A DNA stretch of 64,000 nucleotides from Chloroflexota bacterium (GCA_016234495.1 JACRBI010000037.1:1-64000), one strand, 5' to 3'; numbered from the stretch's first letter, positions 9,518 through 18,822 are shown. Translations and numbers: made by a program. Notes: a model not told the origin generated them from the sequence alone.

Positions 9518-10570
9518 TTACATATCTTCGCGCGTCACTCCTGCGAACTGCAGGATGAAATCCGCCCCGTAGACTCTGCTTGGGGTTTGGAAACCAATTT
9601 TCAGGTTAGAGGAGAGGATGCGCTTCATAATTTCGACCGATGTGAGCCCGGTCAAATAATATCCCTCGGGCGTGCGTAATTTCGCGCGGACAGTTTCTTT
9701 GTCATCGCTCACTTGCGCGATCAACAGGCTGAATCCGTTTTCGTTTTGTTTGCGCGACGGGCCCGCCGCGAAGAATTTTCCGATCAGCCATTTGATGAAG
9801 TCCTTTGCGGCGCGGGTGTAAAGAAGCGGCCCGGCAAAGCGGATGAGGCGCATGGCATTGACCATTGCTTTTGGAAAACTCATGTACACGGTGATGTTCG
9901 GAATGCCCGTGCTGTGATATGCCGTGCTCACATCGCCCCATCCGACAGAAACAAGGCGCGTCTTTCCGCGCCCGAAATCAATCTCCTGGCTGTCCCACAC
10001 ATTCGGCACGCGGACAATTTTTCCGTCACGGCGGATTCGTCCCTGCCTGTGACTGTTCTCAATGCCCGAACGCGCCGTGCCGCGCGAAACCCCGCCGCCG
10101 ACTCCTTTGATATAAAGTTCAAGATGAGTTGCGCCCGGATGTTTTTTTGCAACATACGCGATCAAACAATCCGAAGGCACTACATCAAAGCCTGCGCCGG
10201 GCAGCAGCATAATGCCTGCGCGTTTTGCATCTTCATCCATCGCGGCCAGCGCCTCGAAACCTTCGATCTCGCCGCTGATGTCCACGTAATGTTTTTTGTT
10301 GCGGATGCAAGCCTCTGCCATCTGCCGAAAGGTCAGCACGAACGGACCTGCGCAATGCAAGACCGCGTCCACTTCCATTAATGCCGCGTCGAGCGCGGCG
10401 GAATCTTCAATGGGGAAAGCGCGATATTCCAAGCCAAACTTTTCAGCCTGCGCGCGCAATTGTTTTTCGTCACGCCCCGCAAGCAGCGGGCGCAATCCCT
10501 CTTTGACTGCCTGCTCCACGATCAAACTTCCTGTATAACCGTACGAACCGTAAATCAGAAAATTTTTCAA
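9518..10570 (-). CDS. Saccharopine dehydrogenase-like NAD(P)-binding protein
   Basis: About 350 residues. The N-terminal Rossmann motif IYGSYGYTGSLIVEQA is that of the saccharopine dehydrogenase/trans-acting enoyl reductase superfamily. LHCAGPF near residue 90 and the GAGFDVVPSD segment near 150 are also shared with that family. TTG 10570 is taken as the start: GGAG lies 5 nt before it and its last two bases overlap the TGA of the upstream lipM-like gene (TTGA). A longer TTG start at 10585 is possible. The family has varied reactions, so no substrate is assigned. Confidence 0.85.
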   Translation of the reverse strand: MKNFLIYGSYGYTGSLIVEQAVKEGLRPLLAGRDEKQLRAQAEKFGLEYRAFPIEDSAALDAALMEVDAVLHCAGPFVLTFRQMAEACIRNKKHYVDISGEIEGFEALAAMDEDAKRAGIMLLPGAGFDVVPSDCLIAYVAKKHPGATHLELYIKGVGGGVSRGTARSGIENSHRQGRIRRDGKIVRVPNVWDSQEIDFGRGKTRLVSVGWGDVSTAYHSTGIPNITVYMSFPKAMVNAMRLIRFAGPLLYTRAAKDFIKWLIGKFFAAGPSRKQNENGFSLLIAQVSDDKETVRAKLRTPEGYYLTGLTSVEIMKRILSSNLKIGFQTPSRVYGADFILQFAGVTREDM

Positions 10571-11418
10571 CTTCGCTCCGTCCAAATTGGATTTGCATAT
10601 TTTTCCTTGACCAAGTCTTCGGCTCTCTTTAATTCGGATTGGGACAGTTCTCCACGCTGAAAGTGGATTCCCAACTGCGCTTCGAATCCTTTAACGAAAG
10701 CCTGGGCTGCTGTTTCCCAGGCAGTTTCCACGCCTATAACTGATTCGACCGTCGTTGCCCGCGCCAGCAATCTTTGCGCCGCATTCTCTCTCGCGGATTC
10801 ATCTTTGAACACCAACGCCTCGCAGATTCGAGTCAGGTCGCCTGTTAATGGAAGCGATCCGTGCTGAAGCACGCCTTCCTTCTTGCGCGCCTGCGCCGAA
10901 CCGATGAGTTTCTTCCCTTGCACCGTAATCTCATACGTGGAAGGGACTTCAAAGCAGACAGGGTTTTGGTAGGTCGCGCTTCCAGCGTGGCTGGCTTGAT
11001 TTTGTGATGTCACGCCAGAGGCATGACCTATATCTTCCTTTATCTCAACCGGTAATCCCAACTCACGCATGGCAAACATCAAAGCCTGCGCCAGCCGGTT
11101 ATAGGATTCGAGCACCCCGCCCGCAAGGACAGGTTCTTCGGCACTGCCTGTTACAGAGTAGGTCAATTCGTCGGTGTGCAGGATCGCCCGTCCACCCGTT
11201 AGCCGGCGGACAACTTCCCAGCCACGCGCCTTGACCCGCTCCAAGTCCACATCTGCAAACGATTGGGCGTGACCGAGCGACAGGCACGGCGGATTCCACG
11301 AGTACAGCCGCAAAGTAGGCAATGACTCGCCGCGGTGAATATGCTCAAGAATCGATTCATCCACGGCCATATTCCACGCGCCAGAGGATGGGGGAGTGTA
11401 AAGGAGTCGCCAGTTCAT
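10567..11418 (-). CDS. lipM: Octanoyl/lipoyl transferase, LipM type
   Basis: The product has 283 residues in the biotin/lipoate ligase fold. RRLTGGRAILHTDELTYS near residue 71 binds the acyl group. NPVCFEVPSTYEI (Cys155) followed by GKKLIGSAQARKK matches LipM octanoyltransferases, which move octanoate from acyl carrier protein to the GcvH domain using that Cys. LplA-type ligases lack it. Codons 130-150 coincide exactly with a GTAGGTC...GACCTA(T) repeat element (10969-11031), so this loop (GHASGVTSQNQASHAGSATY) may be repeat-derived. The stop overlaps the next gene's start. Confidence 0.85.
   Translation of the reverse strand: MNWRLLYTPPSSGAWNMAVDESILEHIHRGESLPTLRLYSWNPPCLSLGHAQSFADVDLERVKARGWEVVRRLTGGRAILHTDELTYSVTGSAEEPVLAGGVLESYNRLAQALMFAMRELGLPVEIKEDIGHASGVTSQNQASHAGSATYQNPVCFEVPSTYEITVQGKKLIGSAQARKKEGVLQHGSLPLTGDLTRICEALVFKDESARENAAQRLLARATTVESVIGVETAWETAAQAFVKGFEAQLGIHFQRGELSQSELKRAEDLVKEKYANPIWTERS
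10969..11031. repeat. GTAG palindromic element inside lipM
   Basis: The 63-bp segment starts GTAGGTC (10969-10975) and ends GACCTAT (11025-11031). On the minus strand its first part, GGTCATGCCTCTGGCGTGAC, aligns at 16 of 20 bases with the intergenic element at 40842. It occupies exactly 21 codons without shifting the frame. Confidence 0.6.
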
Positions 11419-11428
11419 GGTGTTTTCA

Positions 11429-11506
11429 GGTTGCAGGTTGCAAGGTTTGAAAGTTGAAAGGTTAAACTTGTGAACATTTAAACCTGCAAACTTTCCAACT
11501 CACTTA
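11429..11506. repeat. Imperfect inverted repeat, AACCTGCAA type
   Basis: The lipM/aldolase-family spacer contains GGTTGCAGGTTGCAAGGTTT and, downstream, AAACCTGCAAACTTTCCAAC, an imperfect inverted repeat rich in the word AACCTGCAA. It runs a little into the 3' end of the gene ending at 11478. Its role is unknown. Confidence 0.4.
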
Positions 11507-12398
11507 TCGCCTGTTCTTCGATTTGAGATGAAACTTCTTCCAGCGGCGGGCGGACTGTCCACTTGGGGAAGCCGTGTAATTTATGAAGCAAGGCTTTCAA
11601 AATAGGCGGGAAGGGCATGTAATTTTCAAGGATATGCCTTTGCTCTGTGACACGCGCCTGTGCTTCACTTGGGTCTTTGCCTGCCTGAACCAAGTCCCAG
11701 ATTTCGCGCAGGTCTTCAGAGATGAGATTCGCTGCGGCGGTGATCGCTCCCTGCGCGTGATTCTTCAACGCGTGATGCAAGTGCGAGTCCGTGCCGTTGA
11801 GGACGAGCAGGTCTTTGCCAAAGCGCTGACCCACTGCGGCAGAAAAAGATTCATCGTGGGATGAGTCTTTGATGCCCGCAAATTGATTTGGGAATGCCGC
11901 CTTCAATCTCGCAAGCAGGTCTAGTGAAAAGCCGACGCCGGATGTGCCGGGGATATGATAGCCAAGCAAATGTCCTTTGGACGGCACGGATTTTTTTATC
12001 AGTTCGCTGAACCAATTGAATAGCCCTTCATCGCTTGCTTTGCGGAAATAATATGGCGGTAAAACCACCACGCCGTCATAGCCGAGATCAAAAGCGAGCT
12101 TGGTCAGGTCAATGCTTTCGGAGAGACTCGGCGTGCCTGTCCCTGCCAGTAATTTGAAGCCCGGCAATTGCTGGCGATAGACTCGCGCAGAGCGCATGAG
12201 TATCTCGCGTTCCTTGGGCGAGAAGGATGGTCCTTCGCCGGTGGTGCCGAAGAGCAGCGCGCCGTGACATCCGCTTGCGGCTAGAAAATGCAAAAGTGCG
12301 GGAACAGTTTCAAGGTCAAATGTTGAAGCGTCTTTCAGTGGAGTCACTGCTGCAGCGTAGACTCCTGCAAGAGGATGAAGGTCAGTCATGTTGTTCAC
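11478..12398 (-). CDS. Dihydrodipicolinate synthase/NAL-family aldolase
   Basis: The 306-residue TIM barrel has LLFGTTGEGPSFS near residue 50 (substrate carboxylate site), GYHIPG near 145 with the family Tyr, and FAGIKDSSHD near 173 carrying the Schiff-base Lys. The family includes dihydrodipicolinate synthase, N-acetylneuraminate lyase and various pyruvate aldolases. The non-canonical GTTGEGPS and the absence of lysine-pathway neighbours argue against assigning DapA. The GTG start at 12398 overlaps the upstream stop (GTGA). An ATG three codons in (12389) is an alternative. Confidence 0.88.
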   Translation of the reverse strand: MNNMTDLHPLAGVYAAAVTPLKDASTFDLETVPALLHFLAASGCHGALLFGTTGEGPSFSPKEREILMRSARVYRQQLPGFKLLAGTGTPSLSESIDLTKLAFDLGYDGVVVLPPYYFRKASDEGLFNWFSELIKKSVPSKGHLLGYHIPGTSGVGFSLDLLARLKAAFPNQFAGIKDSSHDESFSAAVGQRFGKDLLVLNGTDSHLHHALKNHAQGAITAAANLISEDLREIWDLVQAGKDPSEAQARVTEQRHILENYMPFPPILKALLHKLHGFPKWTVRPPLEEVSSQIEEQAISELESLQV

Positions 12399-13243
12399 TC
12401 TTTTTCCTCAATAAATTGACGCGCGGCTTCTTCGGGCGGTTGAAGCGCTTGCCCCTGTTCCTGCGATAAATAATGCTGATGGTCAAGCGTCCACAAATAC
12501 AAGTCGGCTTCGGTGCGGCCTTTGAAATCTTTTAAAATTTTGCTGCTGCGAATGATCTCAACGATGGGAAGGTACACCGTATCATACCAATGCGCCACGG
12601 CTTCCTCTTCGGAGATGTCGCGCTTGAGGTCAAGCCCCATAAAGTAGCGATGCACAGCGATGTGTTCCAACATGCGCTCGAAGCCGTCAGGGATGGTGGT
12701 TTTTATATTGGCGTCTAAGCGAATATGATCGAGCGCGGTGCGTTCAAGGAAGTGAACTTGCGCGCCAAGGATTTCGAGGTCTTCGGGTTTGATGTTGGGT
12801 GTGATGTTCACGCGAGTGGCACATTCTCGGATCTCGGCTTCGATGAATTCCTGTCCCTGCTCGCGCGCGACCGAAACGCGATGATGACCGTCCACCACGA
12901 AATAAACTTCGCCGACTTTATACAGCACCACCGGCGGCAGGTGAATATCCTGATAAAAGGCGCGGTCGACTTTTTGCCAGCGGCTGGCGAGTTGATCTTC
13001 TTTTGGGAGGAAGGCGCGGTCAAATTCATGATAGCGGTTCAGACTCCCTGCGATCTGATCCACGCGAATGGTTTTTACTCCCCGATAGATCGGGCCGCCG
13101 ATGTGCAGCTTCTCTTTGATCTCGTCATACGAAAGCAGGGTGGTCGGGTGACCTGAAAAATTTGAGATGAGCTGGTTGATAAATGATTTGAAGCGCGCCT
13201 TGCTGAAATCTGCGCGCGCGCGGGAATTGAATTCATTGTCCAT
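12395..13243 (-). CDS. ParB/sulfiredoxin-fold domain protein, function unknown
   Basis: 282 residues, cytoplasmic. The core VVLYKVGEVYFVVDGHHRVS near residue 103 fits the ParB/sulfiredoxin-like nuclease fold, in which the DGHHR position corresponds to the DGERR or GCHR motif. Before it comes VDQIAGSLNRYHEFDRAF. The C-terminal half (LYLWTLDHQHYLSQEQ) is seen in related uncharacterised proteins. No helix-turn-helix like that of true chromosomal ParB is evident, and the real parB is at 26820. It overlaps the aldolase gene by 4 nt. Function is not known. Confidence 0.7.
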   Translation of the reverse strand: MDNEFNSRARADFSKARFKSFINQLISNFSGHPTTLLSYDEIKEKLHIGGPIYRGVKTIRVDQIAGSLNRYHEFDRAFLPKEDQLASRWQKVDRAFYQDIHLPPVVLYKVGEVYFVVDGHHRVSVAREQGQEFIEAEIRECATRVNITPNIKPEDLEILGAQVHFLERTALDHIRLDANIKTTIPDGFERMLEHIAVHRYFMGLDLKRDISEEEAVAHWYDTVYLPIVEIIRSSKILKDFKGRTEADLYLWTLDHQHYLSQEQGQALQPPEEAARQFIEEKE

Positions 13244-13263
13244 TACTTGTTTTCTCTGTCCTG

Positions 13264-13890
13264 TTATAAATTTGCATTGATGGTTTTATACGGAAATACA
13301 TTGATGACCTTTGTAATGCCGACTGTCGTTTCTGTGCTGCGGATGTTGTTTTTGAAGAAATGAGTATGTCCGTGAAAATGGTAGCGCGGTCTTGCAAAAC
13401 GGATCAGCCAGTTGAGGGCTTTCAAACCATGATGGGCGCGGTCGGTGTCGTCGTGAATGCCAAGGGGCGGGGAGTGACTGATGAGGATGTCCAATGCGCG
13501 GCCGTATTGGATGTGGTTGAGCAGCAGCTTTGGAATCATGCTGAATGCGCGGGTGTAAGCCTCTGCCTGGGTATATTGATTGGTCCCATCGGGACGGTAG
13601 CGGATGCTTCCGCCGAAGCCGCCGATCAAAAACTTTTTGTGACGGACAGTTTTCAGGTCCAGGTTGGAACCGCCTTGAACACGCGCTGCCGTGCTGCCCG
13701 GGTCGAATTGCGGGTCATGATTCCCCGGTACATAAAATAACGGCACGTTCAGCATGGTGACCAGGTATTCCAGGTATTCGTAAGGCAGGTCTCCGCAGCC
13801 GAGGATGAGTTCCATATCCCGAAAATGGCCGCTGGAAGAAAGCGTATAAATACGGTCTTCGGCCTGATCACTTACCGCGAGGATTTTCAC
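13264..13890 (-). CDS. Calcineurin-like metallophosphoesterase
   Basis: 208 residues with all five metal-binding blocks of the family: the N-terminal ILAVSDQ, GCGDLPYEY near 32, GNHDPQFD near 57, SHSPPLG near 139, and HGHTHFF near 173. It should hydrolyse phosphoesters using two metal ions, but the substrate is unknown. It is the first gene of the leftward run and diverges from the kinase operon, with the promoter region 13891-14055 between them. Confidence 0.92.
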   Translation of the reverse strand: MKILAVSDQAEDRIYTLSSSGHFRDMELILGCGDLPYEYLEYLVTMLNVPLFYVPGNHDPQFDPGSTAARVQGGSNLDLKTVRHKKFLIGGFGGSIRYRPDGTNQYTQAEAYTRAFSMIPKLLLNHIQYGRALDILISHSPPLGIHDDTDRAHHGLKALNWLIRFARPRYHFHGHTHFFKNNIRSTETTVGITKVINVFPYKTINANL

Positions 13891-13960
13891 GCTTTCATTT
13901 TGCCGTATAACCTGTTTCCCCGCAAGTCAGTTAATAATAAAATTGTCATTTTCCAGCCAT

Positions 13961-13989
13961 TTGCAATTCCCTCTACTGCACACTATAAT
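13961..13989 (+). promoter_or_regulatory. Promoter of the Ser/Thr kinase operon
   Basis: TTGCAA at 13961-13966 is followed after 17 nt by a perfect TATAAT at 13984-13989. AGGAGT at 14012-14017 follows, consistent with a start just downstream. Confidence 0.7.
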
Positions 13990-14055
13990 CTATAAATTCC
14001 CATTGGAAAATAGGAGTCCGCTCTGGAAACAAGAAAAATTACATCATCCATAGGC

Positions 14056-15909
14056 ATGGAATCAGGGAGTGATAAGACTTCGCGCCAGCAGCTTCAGACC
14101 GGCATTACACTTGTTGACCGTTATACGATTCAGGATGTGATCGGCGTCGGGGGGATGGGCTCGGTTTATCGCGCCCGCGACCTGCATTTCCCCAACGTGG
14201 TCAAGCTGGTGGCGGTGAAGGAGATGATTAACCTTGCTCCGGATCCGGCCATACGCAAGACCATTGTGCAAAACTTTGAGCGTGAGGCAAACCTGCTTGC
14301 CACGCTGAATCATCTCGCCATTCCGCGCATTTACGATTATTTTTCTCACAACGAACATTCGTATCTGGTACTGGAATTCGTCCACGGCAAGGACCTCGAA
14401 ACAGTGATCAGCGACGCGAACGGCTTCCTGCCCGAGGATCAGGTCATCAGTTGGGCGATCCAACTTTGCGATGTGCTGGATTACCTGCACGCGCATAAAC
14501 CAGACCCGATCATCTTCCGCGACATGAAACCCTCGAATGTGATGATCAACCACAACGGAAATGTGGTGCTGGTGGATTTTGGGATCGCGAAAACCTTCCA
14601 GACCGGCACAAAGGGAACCATGATCGGCACCGAGGGCTATTCACCGCCCGAGCAGTATCGCGGTGAAGCCACCCCGCTCGCCGATGTGTACTCCCTTGGC
14701 GCAACGTTGCATCACGCCATCACCCGCCGCGATCCGCGACTTGAGCCGCCGTTCTCTTTTGCCGAACGTCCGCTGCGCCGTATTAACCCAAACGTATCAA
14801 GCGAATTTGAAGCGGTCATCAATACTGCTTTACAATATAACCCTGCGGATCGTTTCCCCAGCGCGAGCGCGATGAAGGATGCGTTAATGAGTGTCGCGCG
14901 AAAAACTGGCGCGCTTTCGAAGATCACATCTGCCCTGCCTGTCTCCAGCGGAGGGATCAAGCCGCTGTGGGCTTTCAAATGTGAAGACGAAATCCGCGGC
15001 ACGCCGGCCTTGAATCAAGGTACAATTTTCATCGGATGTTATGACAATAACCTGTACGCCTTGAACGCGGCAGATGGTCAGTTTCAGTGGAAGTATGCCT
15101 CTGAGGGAGGAATTGTTTCCCGCCCTTCGGTTTACGATAATCAGGTATTTTTTGGCTCGGAAGATAAGCGGCTGCACGCGGTGACTGCGCGTACCGGCAA
15201 AGTATTATGGACGTATTACACCGACGGGAAGATATATTCCTCACCGCGTATCGCTGAAGGGCACATCTTCCTCGGCTCGGAAGACCAGGATCTGCATGCG
15301 GTAAATGTGGTCACCGGCCGCGCAATTTGGAAATTCGCCACAGACGGACCGATCCACTCCACGCCGCTGGTTGCAAATGAGATGATCTACTTTGGCACTG
15401 AGTCCGGCTCATTTTATGGCCTTGATTTTCGGGGCGAGATGAGATGGCGTTTTCAAGCCAAACGGGCGATTACATCCTCGCCAATCAGCAAAGGACAGTC
15501 CATATATGTCGCATCACTGGACGGGACGCTTTACTCGTTGGATTCAAAGAATGGCTGGGCGATCTGGAAATTCCGTCTTGGCAAAGGCTCGGTCTCCTCG
15601 CCCGCGATCGCAGATGACTACATCTTTATCGGCGCGGCGGACGGATTCATCTATTGCGTAGATTCGCGCACTTCAAAAGAGGTCTGGCGTTTCAAGACCG
15701 AAAACCAGGTGAGCAGTTCGCCTGCCGTTTACAAAGATTCCATTTATTGCGGCTCCATCGACGGCAGCCTTTACTGTCTTGAATATCGCACCGGCCGTTT
15801 GCGCTGGAAGTTTGAAGCGAAGGCGGCGATCACAGGTTCTCCGATCGTATTTGACGACATTGTATATGTCGGATCGATTGACCATCATGTTTATGCTTTG
15901 TTCGCCTAA
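14056..15909 (+). CDS. Ser/Thr protein kinase fused to a PQQ-type beta-propeller
   Basis: 617 residues. Residues about 22-285 are a Hanks-type kinase: Gly loop GVGGMGSVY (30-38), VAVKEM with Lys55, catalytic FRDMKPSNV (Asp156), DFG at 174-176 and activation-loop GTEGYSPPEQY. From about 305 to the end, repeats of roughly 40 residues (YALNAADGQFQWKY, HAVTARTGKVLWTY and others) form a PQQ-like propeller, probably a ligand or partner sensor. No membrane segment is visible, so the fusion should be cytosolic. ATG 14056 lacks a ribosome-binding site, whereas AGGAGT at 14012 is well placed for an in-frame CTG at 14023 that would add 11 residues. It heads an operon with its likely counter-acting phosphatase. 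Confidence 0.95.
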   Translation: MESGSDKTSRQQLQTGITLVDRYTIQDVIGVGGMGSVYRARDLHFPNVVKLVAVKEMINLAPDPAIRKTIVQNFEREANLLATLNHLAIPRIYDYFSHNEHSYLVLEFVHGKDLETVISDANGFLPEDQVISWAIQLCDVLDYLHAHKPDPIIFRDMKPSNVMINHNGNVVLVDFGIAKTFQTGTKGTMIGTEGYSPPEQYRGEATPLADVYSLGATLHHAITRRDPRLEPPFSFAERPLRRINPNVSSEFEAVINTALQYNPADRFPSASAMKDALMSVARKTGALSKITSALPVSSGGIKPLWAFKCEDEIRGTPALNQGTIFIGCYDNNLYALNAADGQFQWKYASEGGIVSRPSVYDNQVFFGSEDKRLHAVTARTGKVLWTYYTDGKIYSSPRIAEGHIFLGSEDQDLHAVNVVTGRAIWKFATDGPIHSTPLVANEMIYFGTESGSFYGLDFRGEMRWRFQAKRAITSSPISKGQSIYVASLDGTLYSLDSKNGWAIWKFRLGKGSVSSPAIADDYIFIGAADGFIYCVDSRTSKEVWRFKTENQVSSSPAVYKDSIYCGSIDGSLYCLEYRTGRLRWKFEAKAAITGSPIVFDDIVYVGSIDHHVYALFA

Positions 15910-15920
15910 AAGGAGTTCTT

Positions 15921-16832
15921 GTGGCTGATTTTTTCAGAAAACTACTAGGAAAAAAAGAAGAACCCGAAAAGCCCAAGCAGGTTGATGTGGCTACGACCGC
16001 GCCGCTGACAGACCAACAGCTTAACTCCATCATGGGAATTCAGAGTCTAAAATCTGAAACAAAGCAGCTTGTTTCCAGCGTGGGGCAGTCGGTTGGAAAG
16101 CAAAGGGATCACAACGAAGACAGCGTGCTCTCGCTTACCTCCACGATCGTAGGCAACACCGACAGCATCCCGTTCGGGTTGTACATTGTGGCAGACGGCA
16201 TGGGCGGGCATCAATTCGGCGAAGTCGCCAGCAACGCCGCCGTCCGCATCATGGGCGGTAACATCACCAGAAAATTCCATTCCTACTTATATAACCTGCC
16301 GACACAATCCTTGCAGGAATCTTTGCAGGAGGTCATGGAAACCTCCATCTCTGAAGCGCACCAATATGTTCAGCGTGAAGCGCCGGGCAGCGGCACCACA
16401 GTCACGGCTGCTCTTGTATTGGGACAGCAAGTGACCGTTGCGCATGTGGGGGATAGCCGTGCCTATTCAGTTTATCCTGACGGAAGAATAGACCCGATCA
16501 CACGCGACCATTCACTGGTCAAGCGACTGGAAGAACTCGGACACCTCAGCAAAGACGAAGTCGAAAATTTCCCTCACCGCAATGTGTTGATCCGCGCTTT
16601 GGGGCAGGGTGAATTCCTTGAAGCCGATATCTTTACCATCCCCTTCCCGCAAAACGGCTATCTCATGATCTGCAGCGACGGTTTGTGGGGCGTGATCAGC
16701 GAGAAGGAAATTCTGCGCTGTATTAACGACGCGCCCACCCTCAGCCGCGCCTGTCAAAATTTAGTAGAAGCCGCCAACGCCGCCGGCGGACCCGATAATA
16801 TTTCCGTTATCCTGGCTCAAATGATCGGATAA
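15921..16832 (+). CDS. PP2C-type Ser/Thr protein phosphatase
   Basis: 303 residues. A basic N-terminal tail of about 55 residues precedes a PPM phosphatase domain with the metal-binding motifs DHNEDS (residues 63-68), DGMGGH (92-97), HVGDSRAY, ICSDGLWG and GGPDNISV. It should dephosphorylate Ser/Thr residues, presumably on the kinase encoded upstream and its targets. GTG 15921 follows AAGGAG. The gene starts 11 nt after the kinase stop and ends 2 nt before the J-domain gene. Confidence 0.95.
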   Translation: MADFFRKLLGKKEEPEKPKQVDVATTAPLTDQQLNSIMGIQSLKSETKQLVSSVGQSVGKQRDHNEDSVLSLTSTIVGNTDSIPFGLYIVADGMGGHQFGEVASNAAVRIMGGNITRKFHSYLYNLPTQSLQESLQEVMETSISEAHQYVQREAPGSGTTVTAALVLGQQVTVAHVGDSRAYSVYPDGRIDPITRDHSLVKRLEELGHLSKDEVENFPHRNVLIRALGQGEFLEADIFTIPFPQNGYLMICSDGLWGVISEKEILRCINDAPTLSRACQNLVEAANAAGGPDNISVILAQMIG

Positions 16833-16834
16833 TC

Positions 16835-18316
16835 ATGCGCTCCAACAAGCTGGACCATTACGCAATTCTGGGAGTCTTTCGCGATGCCTCGCAAGAGGAA
16901 ATTAAACGCGCTTATTTCGATGCGGCTCAAAAACTGCATCCGGATAGGAACGTCGCGCCGGGCGAGACAGAATTGTTCCTGGAAATTCAGCAGGCGTATG
17001 AAGTCCTCTCCAATCCCAAGCGCCGCAGTCTGTACGATGCAACACTGCCGCCGGTGATTGAAGAAAAATCCCTCATTAAACATACTGTCTACTTTAGCCG
17101 CCCCAATCTTGTAAAACTGACCGAACCGCAGCTCGTCTATATGCTGCTTGAAGTAAGCCCGAACGAAGACAAGGAAAAGCTGCCAACGCCGCCGCTCAAT
17201 ATCTGCCTGTTATTGGATCGTTCCACATCCATGCAGGGCGATAAAATGGACATGGTCAAGGCGACAGCCATCCAACTGCTTCGCAATTTGCGCGCGGAAG
17301 ATGTGTTGAGCGTGGTGGCTTTCAGCGATTTCGCCGAAGTGATCATCCCCGCCTCTCTTAATTTGGATAATAAAAAACAGGAAAGCCGCATTCAGATGAT
17401 GCAAACATCTGGCGCGACTGAAATATTCAACGGATTGCAAGCCGCTTTGAAGGAGATCCGCCGCACGCTGGATCCTTCGCGGGTCAACCATATTATTCTG
17501 TTGACCGATGGTCAAACTTATGGGGATGAACAAGCCTGCATTGAACTTGCCGAAGAAGCCGCCGCTGAGAATATTGGCATAACAGGCATGGGCATTGGCA
17601 ATGACTGGAACGATATCTTTCTTGACGCCCTTGCCAGCAAAACAGGAGGGTCTTCCGCATATATCTCAAAACCAAAGGATATTCAACGGCTGCTGGTTGA
17701 TAAATTCAATGCGCTCATCAGCACTTATGCGGATGAAGTACTGCTTGAATTCAAAGAGCAGGAACATGTAAAGATCAATTATGTGTTTCGCCTGCAGCCT
17801 GAGGGCGGTTCTGTGCAGATTGAATCACCCATGCGGCTTGGACCGATTTTAAGAGACACCTCTTTGCATGTGCTGTTCGAGTTTTTAGTCAGCCCTGATG
17901 CCTTAAATGAGGACATGCTGACCCTTTTGAACGGCGCTCTGAAAGCATCAGTTACCGCGCGCCCAATCCCTGTCCCACCGCTGCGGCTGCTGCTCAACCG
18001 CGAAGTGCGGACCAACCCAACCCCCGAGCCTCCGCCAGCCCGCGTCCTGTTTGCGCTTTCACGCCTCAACCTATATCGGATGCAGGATCGCGCCCGCGCA
18101 GCGGCAAGTCAGGGTCAATATAATGTGGCGGCGCGTCACCTGCAAAACCTGGCTACTCACCTGCTTTCACAAGGCGAGCATTCATTGGCCAAAACTGCTT
18201 TATTCGAAGCGGATAATCTTGAGAGGAAGCACGCCTGGAGCGCGAGCGGAAACAAGGAAATCAAATATAATACCCGTGCGCTGCTGCTGGCAAGTACAAA
18301 GGAGAAGACGAGATGA
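16835..18316 (+). CDS. J-domain / von Willebrand A-domain protein
   Basis: 493 residues in an unusual order of domains. Residues 6-70 are a DnaJ domain with the essential HPD (35-37), which stimulates Hsp70 ATPase. Residues about 119-290 are a VWA domain with a complete MIDAS motif, DRSTS at 128-132, which binds a metal and a protein ligand. The remaining 200 residues hold a beta-rich segment and a helical C-terminus. No signal peptide or membrane helix is present. It lies between phosphatase and FHA genes, so it may be a chaperone-recruiting scaffold controlled by phosphorylation, which is inference. Confidence 0.92.
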   Translation: MRSNKLDHYAILGVFRDASQEEIKRAYFDAAQKLHPDRNVAPGETELFLEIQQAYEVLSNPKRRSLYDATLPPVIEEKSLIKHTVYFSRPNLVKLTEPQLVYMLLEVSPNEDKEKLPTPPLNICLLLDRSTSMQGDKMDMVKATAIQLLRNLRAEDVLSVVAFSDFAEVIIPASLNLDNKKQESRIQMMQTSGATEIFNGLQAALKEIRRTLDPSRVNHIILLTDGQTYGDEQACIELAEEAAAENIGITGMGIGNDWNDIFLDALASKTGGSSAYISKPKDIQRLLVDKFNALISTYADEVLLEFKEQEHVKINYVFRLQPEGGSVQIESPMRLGPILRDTSLHVLFEFLVSPDALNEDMLTLLNGALKASVTARPIPVPPLRLLLNREVRTNPTPEPPPARVLFALSRLNLYRMQDRARAAASQGQYNVAARHLQNLATHLLSQGEHSLAKTALFEADNLERKHAWSASGNKEIKYNTRALLLASTKEKTR

Positions 18317-18822
18317 TCATATGTTCCAATTGTAAACATTCAAATTTGGACGGGGCCATGTTCTGTGCAGAATGTGGCGCTCAATTGGTTGGCGCCGATG
18401 GAACCACACAAAACATCACCACCAAGCAATTTGAAGAATTAAACAAGGATATTCCCACGCAGGATGTGTACCAAACATTCGAAGGCAGCGACGCGTGGGG
18501 CAGCCTGCATTTACTCGATACCGGCCAGGTACTCCCGCTCTCCACAAGGAATGAATTTACCATGGGGCGCATCAGCGAGGGTCAGCCGATCATGCCCGAC
18601 ATTGACCTTTCGCCCTATCAAGCCTACGCCGCGGGCGTATCGCGCCTGCATGGAGTGATCAAACGCGACGGAACCCGCATCGTCTTTATGGACCTTGGTT
18701 CTGCCAATGGGTCATACATCAATGGAAAGCGCCTCTCCTCCAACGTTGAGCAGGTTCTCAATCACGGTGACATTGTCGCGCTTGGAAAATTGAAGATGCA
18801 GGTTCTGCTCAAGAACGCATAA
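18313..18822 (+). CDS. Zinc-ribbon FHA-domain protein
   Basis: 169 residues. A CSNC...CAEC zinc ribbon (Cys4, Cys7, Cys18, Cys21) is followed by a linker and an FHA domain (about 78-165). The FHA motifs are MGRIS, SRLHGVI and GSANGSYINGKRL. FHA domains bind phosphothreonine, so this is the probable reader of the kinase's products. ATG 18313 overlaps the upstream stop (ATGA), implying coupled translation with the J/VWA protein. Confidence 0.93.
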   Translation: MIICSNCKHSNLDGAMFCAECGAQLVGADGTTQNITTKQFEELNKDIPTQDVYQTFEGSDAWGSLHLLDTGQVLPLSTRNEFTMGRISEGQPIMPDIDLSPYQAYAAGVSRLHGVIKRDGTRIVFMDLGSANGSYINGKRLSSNVEQVLNHGDIVALGKLKMQVLLKNA

